Source of the DNA: Methanothrix sp.
Lineage (GTDB): Archaea; Halobacteriota; Methanosarcinia; Methanotrichales; Methanotrichaceae
Assembly (NCBI GenBank): GCA_026394565.1
Contig: JAPKYA010000084.1
Span: forward strand, 1-36,378
Reading direction: 5' to 3'
DNA length: 36,378 nt
The notes under the pieces are model-generated. The model worked only from the letters and a program-made list of their open reading frames with translations. It ran no database searches and had not been told where the DNA came from. The first letter of the stretch is position 1. Every line of letters begins with the position of its first letter. Below, one piece after another: positions 7,652 through 15,349 of this stretch. A program made the position numbers and the translations under genes.

Positions 7652-7671
7652 TGAATTCATCCCCACGATTA

Positions 7672-8046
7672 CTACATGCCATATCCCTGTGCATAGGTTG
7701 GCCGATAGTAATAGGGGTAATTATTCGGGTACATATAGGGCGTGTAAGGCGAGCTGTATCCCCAGTCGCCGTAAAGGAAGCCGTAGGCCTCTGCCATCCA
7801 CATGGCCTGCTCGTAGTATTCTCGTCCCGGGCAGGTGCCGTTATAAAAGGAGCGAAGCTCACAGAAGCTGCCGTCCGGGAAATGGCAGTATCCGTCTTTG
7901 GGACATCCGCCATGATTCACGCAATAGGCTTCTATTGCGTTTCTCGCTCCGCAGGGTCCTGAACCGTAAAATCCTGAGGCATAGACCGGCGCGGCCAGTA
8001 TCAGCGCAAAGAGGCCTGCTAGCATCCATACTGCTCTAGCTTTCAC
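7672..8046 (-). CDS. Secreted DUF333-like Cys-rich protein with Tyr-rich tail
   Basis: A 124-residue exported protein. The signal peptide covers residues 1-23 (ending APVYASG). Residues 37-73 match DUF333 (sometimes labelled putative hemolysin): A-EAYCVNHGG, GYCHFPDGSFCELRSFYNGTC, with conserved cysteines at 42, 48, 54, 62 and 72. The domain is short and likely disulfide-bonded or metal-binding. After it comes a Tyr/Pro-rich tail (residues 90-124, more than ten tyrosines) that looks disordered or adhesive. The hemolysin label has little experimental support, so I use only the domain name. The surrounding genes are also exported proteins. A terminator lies just past its stop. Confidence 0.75.
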   Translation of the reverse strand: MKARAVWMLAGLFALILAAPVYASGFYGSGPCGARNAIEAYCVNHGGCPKDGYCHFPDGSFCELRSFYNGTCPGREYYEQAMWMAEAYGFLYGDWGYSSPYTPYMYPNNYPYYYRPTYAQGYGM

Positions 8047-8132
8047 AAATATCCCCCAATTTATTATTGCCTTTTGCCCTTTAACCTATGAAAGATTATT
8101 GGTTGAGGAGGCGCGAGAGAAAAACGAAAAGA

Positions 8133-8156
8133 AGGGCCCTGGAGATCCAGGGTCCT
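8133..8156 (-). terminator. Hairpin terminator after the repeat-bearing secreted gene
   Basis: CCCTGGA (8137-8143) and TCCAGGG (8146-8152) form a tight stem that extends outward to about 8133 and 8156. T-rich sequence follows on the minus-strand side (CTTCTTTTCGTTTTTC), and a T-run also lies on the plus side, so it may work in both directions. Confidence 0.55.
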
Positions 8157-8198
8157 GATTTTTTGTATTGCAGTGTAATTGACTGAAGCGGTCACATT

Positions 8199-8996
8199 CT
8201 ATGCTGCGGGCTGATTGACGAATACCAGGTCTGTCACACTGGCATTGGTGATTGTCACTACAGACTTGCCCTCGGCGGGTGAGATTATGCTCCAGCCCTG
8301 CTTGAGGTCCTCCGAGACGGTGTACTCACCGGCAGCCAGGTCTGGGAAGGCAAACTTGCCGTCAGCGGCTGTGGGAACGCTATTGATAACTGCTCCATCC
8401 TTTGTCAGGTTCATGGTCCAGCCAGCAAGGCCGGTTTGATTAATATCTGCGACCAACCCTTCGATAGTGAATTTGGTCTCATTCACTGGAGACACAACGG
8501 TCTCATTTACCACTGGTGCAACCACGGTCTCATTCACCACTGGTGCAACCACAGGCTCATTCACCACTGGTGCAGCCACAGGCTCATTCACCACTGGTGC
8601 AGCCACGGGCTCATTCACCACTGGTGCAGCCACGGGCTCAACCACCTTATTCATGCTGCCCAGCTTTGCGACCGGTTTGGTTTTCATGCCCAGAGGAGTT
8701 GCATCTTTGACACCTTCCAGCTTAAGGGAGTAGGGTGTGGCAGCTCCCTGCTGGAACGAGTAGGGCATCCTGGTACTCTGAACAGCGGCGGACTTGAAAG
8801 AATACTTGTTTGTCACCATGTCCGGAGTCAGGTTATGGGCGGGAACATTTAATGTTTTAAAGCTGTATTCGACGTGATTTCCTGATTTTGCACTGTAAGA
8901 CTGATTTCCTACAGCTTGATTAGTGTACCCCAAAGCAGGCATTATAACGATGGCTGCTATCATGAGGGCCACGGTGATAGCCAAAACTTTCCTCAT
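8199..8996 (-). CDS. Secreted protein with 9-residue repeats and a Cna-B/SdrD-like domain
   Basis: A 265-residue exported protein. The signal peptide ends near residue 22 (PALGYTN). Residues 23-118 carry repeated YSF/YSL motifs (EYSFK, KYSFK, PYSFQ, PYSLK). Residues 120-172 are a run of about six NEPVAAPVV-type 9-residue units. Residues 176-262 resemble a Cna-B/SdrD/SpaA-like prealbumin fold: FTIEGLVADIN, LAGWTMNLTKDG, TAADGKFAFPDLAAGEYTV and DLVFVNQ are typical of such surface-protein stalks. GGAGGTATT precedes the ATG. The first 118 residues are nearly identical to the secreted protein at 12968-13483. A surface stalk or anchor role is plausible; no membrane anchor is visible. Confidence 0.82.
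   Translation of the reverse strand: MRKVLAITVALMIAAIVIMPALGYTNQAVGNQSYSAKSGNHVEYSFKTLNVPAHNLTPDMVTNKYSFKSAAVQSTRMPYSFQQGAATPYSLKLEGVKDATPLGMKTKPVAKLGSMNKVVEPVAAPVVNEPVAAPVVNEPVAAPVVNEPVVAPVVNETVVAPVVNETVVSPVNETKFTIEGLVADINQTGLAGWTMNLTKDGAVINSVPTAADGKFAFPDLAAGEYTVSEDLKQGWSIISPAEGKSVVTITNASVTDLVFVNQPAA
8499..8633. repeat. Five tandem 27-bp in-frame repeats
   Basis: Five contiguous 27-bp units start at 8499, 8526, 8553, 8580 and 8607, differing at few positions, with degenerate partial units on both sides. They lie in frame in the secreted protein and encode the NEPVAAPVV-type units. Such arrays change copy number by slippage; the related gene at 12968 has only about one unit. Confidence 0.9.
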
Positions 8997-9082
8997 ATTG
9001 AATACCTCCTATTCCACTAGCGCATAGCATTTATGACTGTAGCTTGAACATCCTCCCCTTTGAGAAGAATTGTCGTCAAGTC
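8640..9082. repeat. Segmental duplication, copy 1 (secreted-gene part)
   Basis: The 5' half of the secreted-protein gene and its upstream region are nearly identical to about 13110-13575. Together with the matching radical SAM 5' region (9958-10120 versus 13641-13759) this defines a direct repeat of a block around the gene at 10219-12888. The match fades in the intergenic part between the two genes. Confidence 0.85.
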
Positions 9083-9200
9083 TAGTTATTCTTCATATAA
9101 ATAGACTTTCATGGACCAAGACCACAATTAAGGGACGGCATTGCATTTGTGCCCCTTCGCCTCATCCGTAGGGACGATACGAACTGCAGGCGGCAAAAAA

Positions 9201-10103
9201 TTACCTGGCCTGTTGGCCCTCTGTATTATTTTTGTGTTTCAGTCGGTTCATTGAAATCAATAAATGCGATCCGTCGCAGTTTATTCCCGGGACTGCTGCC
9301 CATCCTTCCCGGCAAGAGGAGAAGGTCACTCCCTCTCGCTGTGCACTCTCTTTCACCCTCAGCATCAGATCGCGCCTGGTTCCTGCCGGAAGGTAGCAGC
9401 TTCCAGCAACTTTCCCGCCCCCGGCAAACAGGCTCTCTAAAGCCGCGCCTTCTTGGGGAAAAGCGGAGATGATCTTATTCATATTTCCCGACCGGGCCTT
9501 ATAAGCTGACGAGGTTATGTGCCCGGCTCCGGCTCGTGAGACTGCAACTACTATTTCCTCGATCTCCTCATCGTTGATGCCGGGGATGATGGGATCGATT
9601 CTGGCCGAGACGGAAACACCCCTTTCCGCCAGCTTTGCCATGGCAGCAAGGCGCTTTGCCGGCAGCGGCGCGCCCGGCTCCAGCCTGCGGCATATTGAGT
9701 CCTGCAATGTAGTGACGGTTATGGCCACGCAGGCAGACATGTCGGCCAATAGCTCAGCATCCTGGGCTACCAGATGCGACTTTGTCACCACCTGGACACA
9801 GAGACCCCGCGCTTTTAGGATTCGCAAACAGCCCCGGCTGAGCCGCAGCTCCTTTTCCAGAGGTGGATAGGGATCGGAGCTGTTGGACATGGCCACCAGG
9901 GTGCCCGGCTCCACCTTGGCCGCCTCCCTGGCCAGGCGCTTTAATAGGTCGACCTTGGGGCGGCACTCTGCAAAACAGGGGATGTAGGATGAGGCGTAGC
10001 AGTAAAGGCAGCCGTGCGGGCATCCCGTATAGGGATTGAGGCTCATCTTGGTCGGACAGGTGCACAGCCGGCTCTTCCAGGGATCAAAGGGTTGCAGGAT
10101 CAT
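9201..10103 (-). CDS. Radical SAM protein of the SPL/DNA-photolyase-like group
   Basis: A 300-residue protein. C28-x3-C32-x2-C35 (CPHGCLYCYA) is the radical SAM cluster motif, which binds a 4Fe-4S cluster and S-adenosylmethionine. It follows NPYTG, as in the family commonly annotated spore photolyase-like or Rv2578c-like. SNSSDPYPPLEKE, VQVVTKSHLV and ISARIDPIIPGINDEEI correspond to the barrel strands. Extra cysteines at 14 and 16 lie upstream of the cluster. Members are often called DNA repair photolyases, but most have unknown substrates. The 5' end of a near-identical copy survives at 13641-13742. A U-tract (AATTTTTTG) follows the stop codon directly. The family is confident; the substrate is unknown. 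Confidence 0.85.
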   Translation of the reverse strand: MILQPFDPWKSRLCTCPTKMSLNPYTGCPHGCLYCYASSYIPCFAECRPKVDLLKRLAREAAKVEPGTLVAMSNSSDPYPPLEKELRLSRGCLRILKARGLCVQVVTKSHLVAQDAELLADMSACVAITVTTLQDSICRRLEPGAPLPAKRLAAMAKLAERGVSVSARIDPIIPGINDEEIEEIVVAVSRAGAGHITSSAYKARSGNMNKIISAFPQEGAALESLFAGGGKVAGSCYLPAGTRRDLMLRVKESAQREGVTFSSCREGWAAVPGINCDGSHLLISMNRLKHKNNTEGQQAR

Positions 10104-10218
10104 TCGCGGCGGATCTTCTCCTGTGTGATTTAATGATTGAACTACGAGGATCTCTTGATAAACCAGACCATCAGAGCAAATTCTTCAAAGCTGTGCTCAG
10201 ACGCCAGCCTCATTCATA

Positions 10219-12888
10219 TCAAGGAACCACATTTAATGATCCCTTAATAATTTTTGGAACTATTTCAATCAAAGTCGGTCCCAGCCGCTCGCCAATGAGT
10301 GTCAGAACTGTCGCTGCGATAGAGGTTAGACCAAAAGTCAAGCCGATCCACAACAGGGGTTTTGTATTTTTTTCTTGTTCCATCATCTCAGAAATAGCCG
10401 TTCTTCTTTGGCGATACAATTCTGCATAAGCGCGCCCAAATTTTAATAGATCATCGTCATCTGAAAGTGCTCCTAACTGAGTTATGCACTCAATAATATT
10501 TTCATGGATTTTTCTCAGAAAATCCTGATGGCAAGAATACGGTTCATTCCGCTCTAGCGCATGTTCATAAATAGCTTCGCGCTTTTTTGCTTTGCTGTCT
10601 TTATCAATCGCATTACTTAGCCATACTGTCTCATTCTCTTCGTGAAGCCTGATGCTGTCTTCAATCCTAAGAGATAGTCGCTGCAATTTTGCAGAATATT
10701 GAGATGGATTGGGAAATTCAAATATATCCAATAGCTCATCAATCCATTCTAGGCGGATTCTGAGCAATAATTCATGCCATCGTTTTTCGCGCTGCCACCC
10801 TGAAAAATAGGGAAATAAAAAAAGCAACACTATCAATAAAATCATAATTCCGAGGAAAAATGGTGAGATAGAGAGAACACTATGACTTATGCCAAAGATC
10901 CAGAGGACAGCAGATAGTAGCAAGGCGTTTAAGCATAGATATCCGAATTGTAAAATAAGCAAAATATTGCGAGTATCGTGATCAATTCTAACAGAAAGCA
11001 GTATGTTTACGATATATGGCAGAGATGCTGCCAAATTCACTAGTAAGATCAATACAAGGGCAAGCTTAAGCAAGAGAACCATTGACATCTCTGAAATAGC
11101 CATATCAGAATTAACCATACGAAGGGAGAAAATAATAGATATAATTAAATATATAATTATTGCTAGAATACACAATTTTTTATTAATCATATGAAAAAAA
11201 CTTAAATTTTTTCTAGATATTGTAAATGCTTTAACCAATCTATGCCATATATCTTCCATGGGAAGACCCAGTGAGGTCCAAAAAATTGGTGTAATAGCAA
11301 TGATCAGAAGCACATATATGAGTATTAACTTAGTTGATTTAAAATCATATAATCCTGAAAAAAGCCAAGCAAGAGCGAGAAATCCCAGCAAATTAGTAAA
11401 AAAAGCAAGTATCTCTATTGATATGACAAATTTCCTTGAGAAACCGTATCCCATTGCAGATAATAATATATAACTAATTAAAAATAACAAGAAGATAAAA
11501 CGCTTGAAATCATTAGAATCACAAAGGTCCTTCGCTTTGGCAAATGCTATATAGGCCTCTACAGAGCGATTAAGCTCTTGAAGTGAATTACCCTTGCCAT
11601 TCCATGCATCTATATTTTTGCTATTGATATTGATTGAGTTATTATATGCCTCAATAGATTCATTATAATTTTTTAGCTTAAAAAAGGCAAGGCCTTTATT
11701 AGCCCAAGCTTCGTCATATTTGGCACTTATATTGAGGGCCTCGTTGTAGGCTAGAATCGATTTGTCATATTCGCCAAGGCCAAAAAAGGCCAGCCCTTTA
11801 TTGTTCCAGGCATCTGCAGAGCTACGATTGATTCTAGTGACATTTTCATAAGCTTTAATGGAGTCACTATATCTGCCGAGAAGATAGAGAGCATCGCCTT
11901 TATTATACCAGGCGTCTTCGAAATTATTGTCAGTTCTAATGGCCTCATCATAGGCAATGATTGCCTTTTCGAGTTTCTTGCTTTTATCTACTTTGGAAAT
12001 GATCTGAGGGACTACACATGCCTGGGCGTTAATTACTTTTTCTAAATTCTCGCTTTTGTATAAAGCATTTCCTTTATTATACCAAGCTTTTGTATAATTC
12101 TCATCACTCTTAATGGCCATATCATAAGCAGCTATGGCTTCATCGAATCTTCCGAGTTTGTATAGAGCATTTCCTTTATTAAACCAAATTTGTGCATAAA
12201 TCTTATTATTTTTAATGGCTTTATTATAAATAGTTATGGCTCTATCATAAGCAGTTATGGCTTCATCGAATCTTTCGCATTTGTACAGAGCATCGCCTTT
12301 ACCAATCCAAGCACTTGTATAATTCTCATTAATCTTAATGGCCATATCATAAGCGGTTATGGCTTCATCGAATCTTTCACGTTTGTGCAGAACAAGGCCT
12401 TTATTAAACCAAGCCATATATGCATATTCTGATCCGACATCAATGACTTTATTAAAAAAAAGAATCGATTCATCAGATTCTCCAATTGAACCGAGCGCGA
12501 GACCTATGTAAAGAAAGGCAGTCCCATTCGGGCGACTGGATTTGAGGAACTCATTCAGAGCACAAATCGATTCAATATATTCACCCCGCCTGTAAAGGTT
12601 AATACCTTCTTGGTAATATGCGTCTGCATTTTTAGACTTGGTGTTAAAGGACTTGCATAATGCTTGGGTCGGTTCACCAATATTCCATGATGTAGAATTT
12701 ATGTCATTACGCACTACGGTCGTTTCACTAGCAACATTGATTGCTGAAGCACTCCAGATCAATAGGAAAATACTAACGATAATCAGTCCAAGCACAAAAC
12801 CAACTCTTGAAATAAAAAACAAAATTGGTTCAAGCCCATGCTCATGATGTAATGATCTGAAAACGGCTGGACTACGGAAAAATGACAT
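10219..12888 (-). CDS. Large TPR protein with polytopic membrane domain
   Basis: An 889-residue membrane protein. An N-terminal transmembrane or signal-anchor segment lies at about residues 21-50. Residues 88-455 hold about ten tetratricopeptide repeats (for example FDEAITAYDMAIKINENYTSAW and related units), some so alike that they must have arisen by recent internal duplication. About seven hydrophobic helices follow between residues 463 and 690. Next comes a charged soluble segment with WHELLLRIRLEWIDELLDIFEF and a long helical part, then a last membrane helix near 850-870. The gene is visibly more AT-rich than its neighbours (many AAA, ATA and AAT codons) and is flanked by direct copies of a duplicated block, which suggests acquisition. 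A scaffold or signalling role is possible, but no catalytic motif is seen. Confidence 0.78.
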   Translation of the reverse strand: MSFFRSPAVFRSLHHEHGLEPILFFISRVGFVLGLIIVSIFLLIWSASAINVASETTVVRNDINSTSWNIGEPTQALCKSFNTKSKNADAYYQEGINLYRRGEYIESICALNEFLKSSRPNGTAFLYIGLALGSIGESDESILFFNKVIDVGSEYAYMAWFNKGLVLHKRERFDEAITAYDMAIKINENYTSAWIGKGDALYKCERFDEAITAYDRAITIYNKAIKNNKIYAQIWFNKGNALYKLGRFDEAIAAYDMAIKSDENYTKAWYNKGNALYKSENLEKVINAQACVVPQIISKVDKSKKLEKAIIAYDEAIRTDNNFEDAWYNKGDALYLLGRYSDSIKAYENVTRINRSSADAWNNKGLAFFGLGEYDKSILAYNEALNISAKYDEAWANKGLAFFKLKNYNESIEAYNNSININSKNIDAWNGKGNSLQELNRSVEAYIAFAKAKDLCDSNDFKRFIFLLFLISYILLSAMGYGFSRKFVISIEILAFFTNLLGFLALAWLFSGLYDFKSTKLILIYVLLIIAITPIFWTSLGLPMEDIWHRLVKAFTISRKNLSFFHMINKKLCILAIIIYLIISIIFSLRMVNSDMAISEMSMVLLLKLALVLILLVNLAASLPYIVNILLSVRIDHDTRNILLILQFGYLCLNALLLSAVLWIFGISHSVLSISPFFLGIMILLIVLLFLFPYFSGWQREKRWHELLLRIRLEWIDELLDIFEFPNPSQYSAKLQRLSLRIEDSIRLHEENETVWLSNAIDKDSKAKKREAIYEHALERNEPYSCHQDFLRKIHENIIECITQLGALSDDDDLLKFGRAYAELYRQRRTAISEMMEQEKNTKPLLWIGLTFGLTSIAATVLTLIGERLGPTLIEIVPKIIKGSLNVVP

Positions 12889-12967
12889 TTGTATTCAACC
12901 CAGTTGCCTGAAGCCTCAATTTATTTCTAAACGTAAAACCCCGCAGCAGCCGTTTCACTGATTTCGA

Positions 12968-13483
12968 TTATTTAAATGTCAGGTTGCGACTAGAATTGAG
13001 ATTTGGCTCATCGAAGACTAGAAAAAAATCATTGCCCCCAAGATCCCGTATTGCAGCCGTCGCATTCTCGGTATTCGTCACAGGCTCACCCGCCAGCTCA
13101 GCCACGGGCTCAACCACTGGCACAGCTACAGGCTTATTCATGCTGCCCAGCTTAACGGCCGGTTTGGTTTTCATGCCCAGAGGAGTTGCATCTTTGACAC
13201 CTTCCAGCTTAAGGGAGTAGGGTGTGACAGTTCCCTGCTGGAACGAGTAGGGCATCCTGGTACTCTGAACAGCGGGGGACTTGAAAGAATACTTGTTTGT
13301 CACCATGTCCGGTGTCAGGTTATGGGCGGGAACATTTAATGTTTTAAAGCTGTATTCGACGTGATTTCCTGACTTTGCACTGTAAGACTGATTTCCTACA
13401 GCTTGATTAGTGTACCCCAGAGCAGGCGATAAAATGATGGCTGCTATAATAAGTGTCGCTGCAATGGATAGAACTTTCCTCAA
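12968..13483 (-). CDS. Secreted protein, paralog of the 8.2-9.0 kb gene with replaced C-terminus
   Basis: About 171 residues. The TTG at 13481-13483 is preferred to an upstream ATG because GGAGGG (reverse complement of 13491-13496) lies 7 nt before it and the protein then begins LRKVLSI, aligned with MRKVLAI of the paralog. The signal peptide and YSF/YSL region are nearly identical to the paralog through KLGSMNK. The 9-residue repeat is cut to about one unit (PVAVPVV), and the Cna-B-like domain is replaced by a short unrelated end (DLGGNDFFLVFDEPNLNSS). It may be a functional short form or a duplicate whose 3' part was lost. Confidence 0.75.
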   Translation of the reverse strand: MRKVLSIAATLIIAAIILSPALGYTNQAVGNQSYSAKSGNHVEYSFKTLNVPAHNLTPDMVTNKYSFKSPAVQSTRMPYSFQQGTVTPYSLKLEGVKDATPLGMKTKPAVKLGSMNKPVAVPVVEPVAELAGEPVTNTENATAAIRDLGGNDFFLVFDEPNLNSSRNLTFK

Positions 13484-13575
13484 ATCAAATCCCTCCAAAT
13501 CCCTATTGCGCATAGCGTTTTTATGACTTTAGCTCGATTATTCTCCTTTTGAGAAGAATTTGCTCAAAGTGTTGC
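13110..13575. repeat. Segmental duplication, copy 2 (secreted-gene part)
   Basis: Nearly identical to about 8640-9082, from the short Pro/Val repeat of the gene through its signal peptide and about 90 bp upstream. Scattered substitutions and small indels separate the copies, so the duplication is recent but not brand new. Confidence 0.85.
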
Positions 13576-13640
13576 CATTCAAGATATAATAGGCTTTCGT
13601 TGCGAATTCTTTTGTTGCTTGGGAGCAGGGAGCATCGCAT

Positions 13641-13742
13641 TAGGACGGCACTCTGCAAAACGGGGAATTAGGGATTGAGGCTGCGCTTGGGCGGACAGGT
13701 GCATAGCTGGCTCTTCCAGGGGTCAAAGGATTGCAGGATCAT
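13641..13742 (-). pseudogene. Remnant of a second radical SAM (SPL-like) gene
   Basis: The plus-strand sequence here closely matches the first part of the radical SAM gene (about 9958-10103), including its ATG region (CAGGATCATTCGCGGCGG). About 45 bp covering the cysteine cluster motif are deleted, and the rest of the gene is missing beyond 13641. Homology continues upstream of the start to about 13759. It cannot encode a functional enzyme. The 3' end of the ligase-like gene overlaps it. Confidence 0.8.
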
Positions 13743-15009
13743 TCGCGGCGGATCTTCTCCCTTCAATCACATCATGCTCGACTCTGATGATGAAATCCCG
13801 CTCAGCGACTTCTCCAGGACGATAGGCAGCCTGAAGATCCCGCCCTAACAACCCCCTGGCTCCGGCAATCCCCGCCCGACTGAGAAATTCATCTACTACG
13901 CCTTTGTCCATCAGAATATCCTCCTGGGCAGGAGATATCCCAGAGAAAGGCATGGCTTTGGGCTCGCCAAGAATTGATAAAAGCCTCTTTCGCCGATCCA
14001 GATAGGGCATACTGCAAATGTCTTCCCCCTGCAGGGCGATGAGGTCGTAGGCCAGGAGAGCCGGTAAAATGCTGCTCTTGCGAGAGAGTCGGCGACGATT
14101 GATGTACCTCAGCATTTCCGCCTGGCCGCAAATCCCAGTATCACAAAAGCCTATGAGGTCGGCATCCGCGACAAAATCCGATTCGATTTCCCAGAGCTGC
14201 CTGGATATGCCGTTCATGGCAAAGGTGATATTTCGTAGTTGTGAGGTGAATATGATGACTTCTTTTTTTATTTTATGAACCTGCACCCGCAAGCCTGGAT
14301 ACTTGGGCAAAAAAGCTCCCGGCACCTGTGGCTCCCTGCTGCGAAATAACATGAACCTGGTGGGAACTTTAGGCCGGATGATAACTCTTTCCAGCTCCCG
14401 GCTCGCAGCCATCGCGGCAATGCTGCCCAGATCCGGCATGAGGCTGTATGCCCTGCGAATTTTCTCCTGGTCGCAGTGCAGTGAGCAAGAGAGCGCGGCA
14501 ATCATGGTCATATGCCCGATGCCTGCCTGCATGTTTCGCAGAGCAGTGCGGGCGATGAACTTGCCCTCCTGGGGAGTTGCTTCTAAAAATAGTCCTCTTA
14601 GCAGGGCATTCTTGCGCTGCTCCGATTCCTTGCCGTTCATTGCAGAGATGTGCCGAAGCCTTTTATAAACCGATAGGGCCTGCAAAGGCTCGCAAAATAG
14701 GGAATGCTGCCCCTTCTGCCCCAGCGCCGCCTCAGCCACCATTCCCATATCACTGCATCTCTCCCGAAGAGTTGGAAGATCCTGGTCGGATACCTCTGCC
14801 AATGCCGCCGTGAGAGCCTCAGGGCCTATGCCCATCTCCCTCTCTTCCCAAGGGGGCCACAGTTCGCCTAAAAGCAGCCGCACTGCCGGACAGAGCATCT
14901 CGGGCTTCGGCTCAATCTCAGAGAGAAGGCCCGCAGCCAGATCGACCTTACGGCTGCGCGAGGCCTGGGAGATCTCTTGCAAGACCTGGGCAATTCGAGA
15001 ATAGTGCAT
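13723..15009 (-). CDS. ATP-dependent DNA ligase-like protein with degenerate catalytic motifs
   Basis: A 428-residue protein. Residues 1-210 match the N-terminal DNA-binding domain of archaeal DNA ligases (LCPAVRLLLGELWPPWEEREMGIG). Residues 210-410 align with the adenylation domain, but the catalytic motifs have decayed. Motif I, normally KYDGxR, reads K236-Y-P-G-L-R241. The motif III acidic position lies in ADADLIGF (283-288 region). Motif IIIa is AYDLIAL. Motif IV, normally EGxMVK, reads RGLLGR (385-390). The WxKxK motif V is not recognisable (RDFIIRVEHD). The C-terminal OB domain of typical ligases (about 550-600 residues) is absent. The last dozen residues are encoded within duplicated radical SAM 5' sequence. 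Ligation activity is unlikely; DNA binding may remain. It is coupled to the upstream winged-helix gene (TAA directly before ATG). Confidence 0.75.
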   Translation of the reverse strand: MHYSRIAQVLQEISQASRSRKVDLAAGLLSEIEPKPEMLCPAVRLLLGELWPPWEEREMGIGPEALTAALAEVSDQDLPTLRERCSDMGMVAEAALGQKGQHSLFCEPLQALSVYKRLRHISAMNGKESEQRKNALLRGLFLEATPQEGKFIARTALRNMQAGIGHMTMIAALSCSLHCDQEKIRRAYSLMPDLGSIAAMAASRELERVIIRPKVPTRFMLFRSREPQVPGAFLPKYPGLRVQVHKIKKEVIIFTSQLRNITFAMNGISRQLWEIESDFVADADLIGFCDTGICGQAEMLRYINRRRLSRKSSILPALLAYDLIALQGEDICSMPYLDRRKRLLSILGEPKAMPFSGISPAQEDILMDKGVVDEFLSRAGIAGARGLLGRDLQAAYRPGEVAERDFIIRVEHDVIEGRRSAANDPAIL

Positions 15010-15318
15010 TTACCTCGCTATCTTGATCTTCAACAGATCCTCTGCCCTCTTGGCCAGATCCTCAATCATGCCGTCCAGCTCTTTTAGAAAGGATTTGGTT
15101 TCCTCAGTGGTCACAGCTCCCGGAGCTGAAGCCTTGATCAATCCTTCCTGCTCTAAAACCCGCAGAGAATAGCGTACCTTATGGCTGGGGATCTTCGTCT
15201 CCTCCGCCAGCTTGAGGATGCCTATGGGCTCGTTCTCAACTACTTGCTTGAGGATGACCAGGTGCCGCTGTAGCATCTCAAGCTCACCGCTCACCTTCTC
15301 GGTCAGAATTGCTATCAC
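15010..15318 (-). CDS. Small winged-helix DNA-binding protein
   Basis: A 102-residue protein with a GTG start. Residues 15-70 look like a winged helix-turn-helix: MLQRHLVILKQVVENEPIGILKLAEETKIPSHKVRYSLRVLEQEGLIK (shown to place helices 1 to 3) is the usual pattern for archaeal predicted regulators. The C-terminal 35 residues form a charged helix (SFLKELDGMIEDLAKRAEDLL) suited to dimerization. The stop codon is immediately followed by the ATG of the ligase-like gene, so both are translated from one message. It may regulate or recruit the ligase-like protein; that is inference from gene coupling only. No strong ribosome site is visible. Confidence 0.7.
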   Translation of the reverse strand: MIAILTEKVSGELEMLQRHLVILKQVVENEPIGILKLAEETKIPSHKVRYSLRVLEQEGLIKASAPGAVTTEETKSFLKELDGMIEDLAKRAEDLLKIKIAR

Positions 15319-15349
15319 ATCCGCTCAAGAAATAAACAGTGCTGCTTGA

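Noticed and set aside
8467-8733. 27-bp repeats as a CRISPR array
   Set aside because: Units are contiguous without spacers, in frame with a secreted protein, and encode a Pro/Val repeat.
10133-10429. Plus-strand frame at the end of the TPR membrane gene
   Set aside because: Most of it is antisense to that gene's C-terminal membrane helix, and it has no supporting signal.
13723-15009. Calling the ligase-like gene a normal replicative DNA ligase
   Set aside because: Motifs I, IV and V are altered and the C-terminal OB domain is missing.
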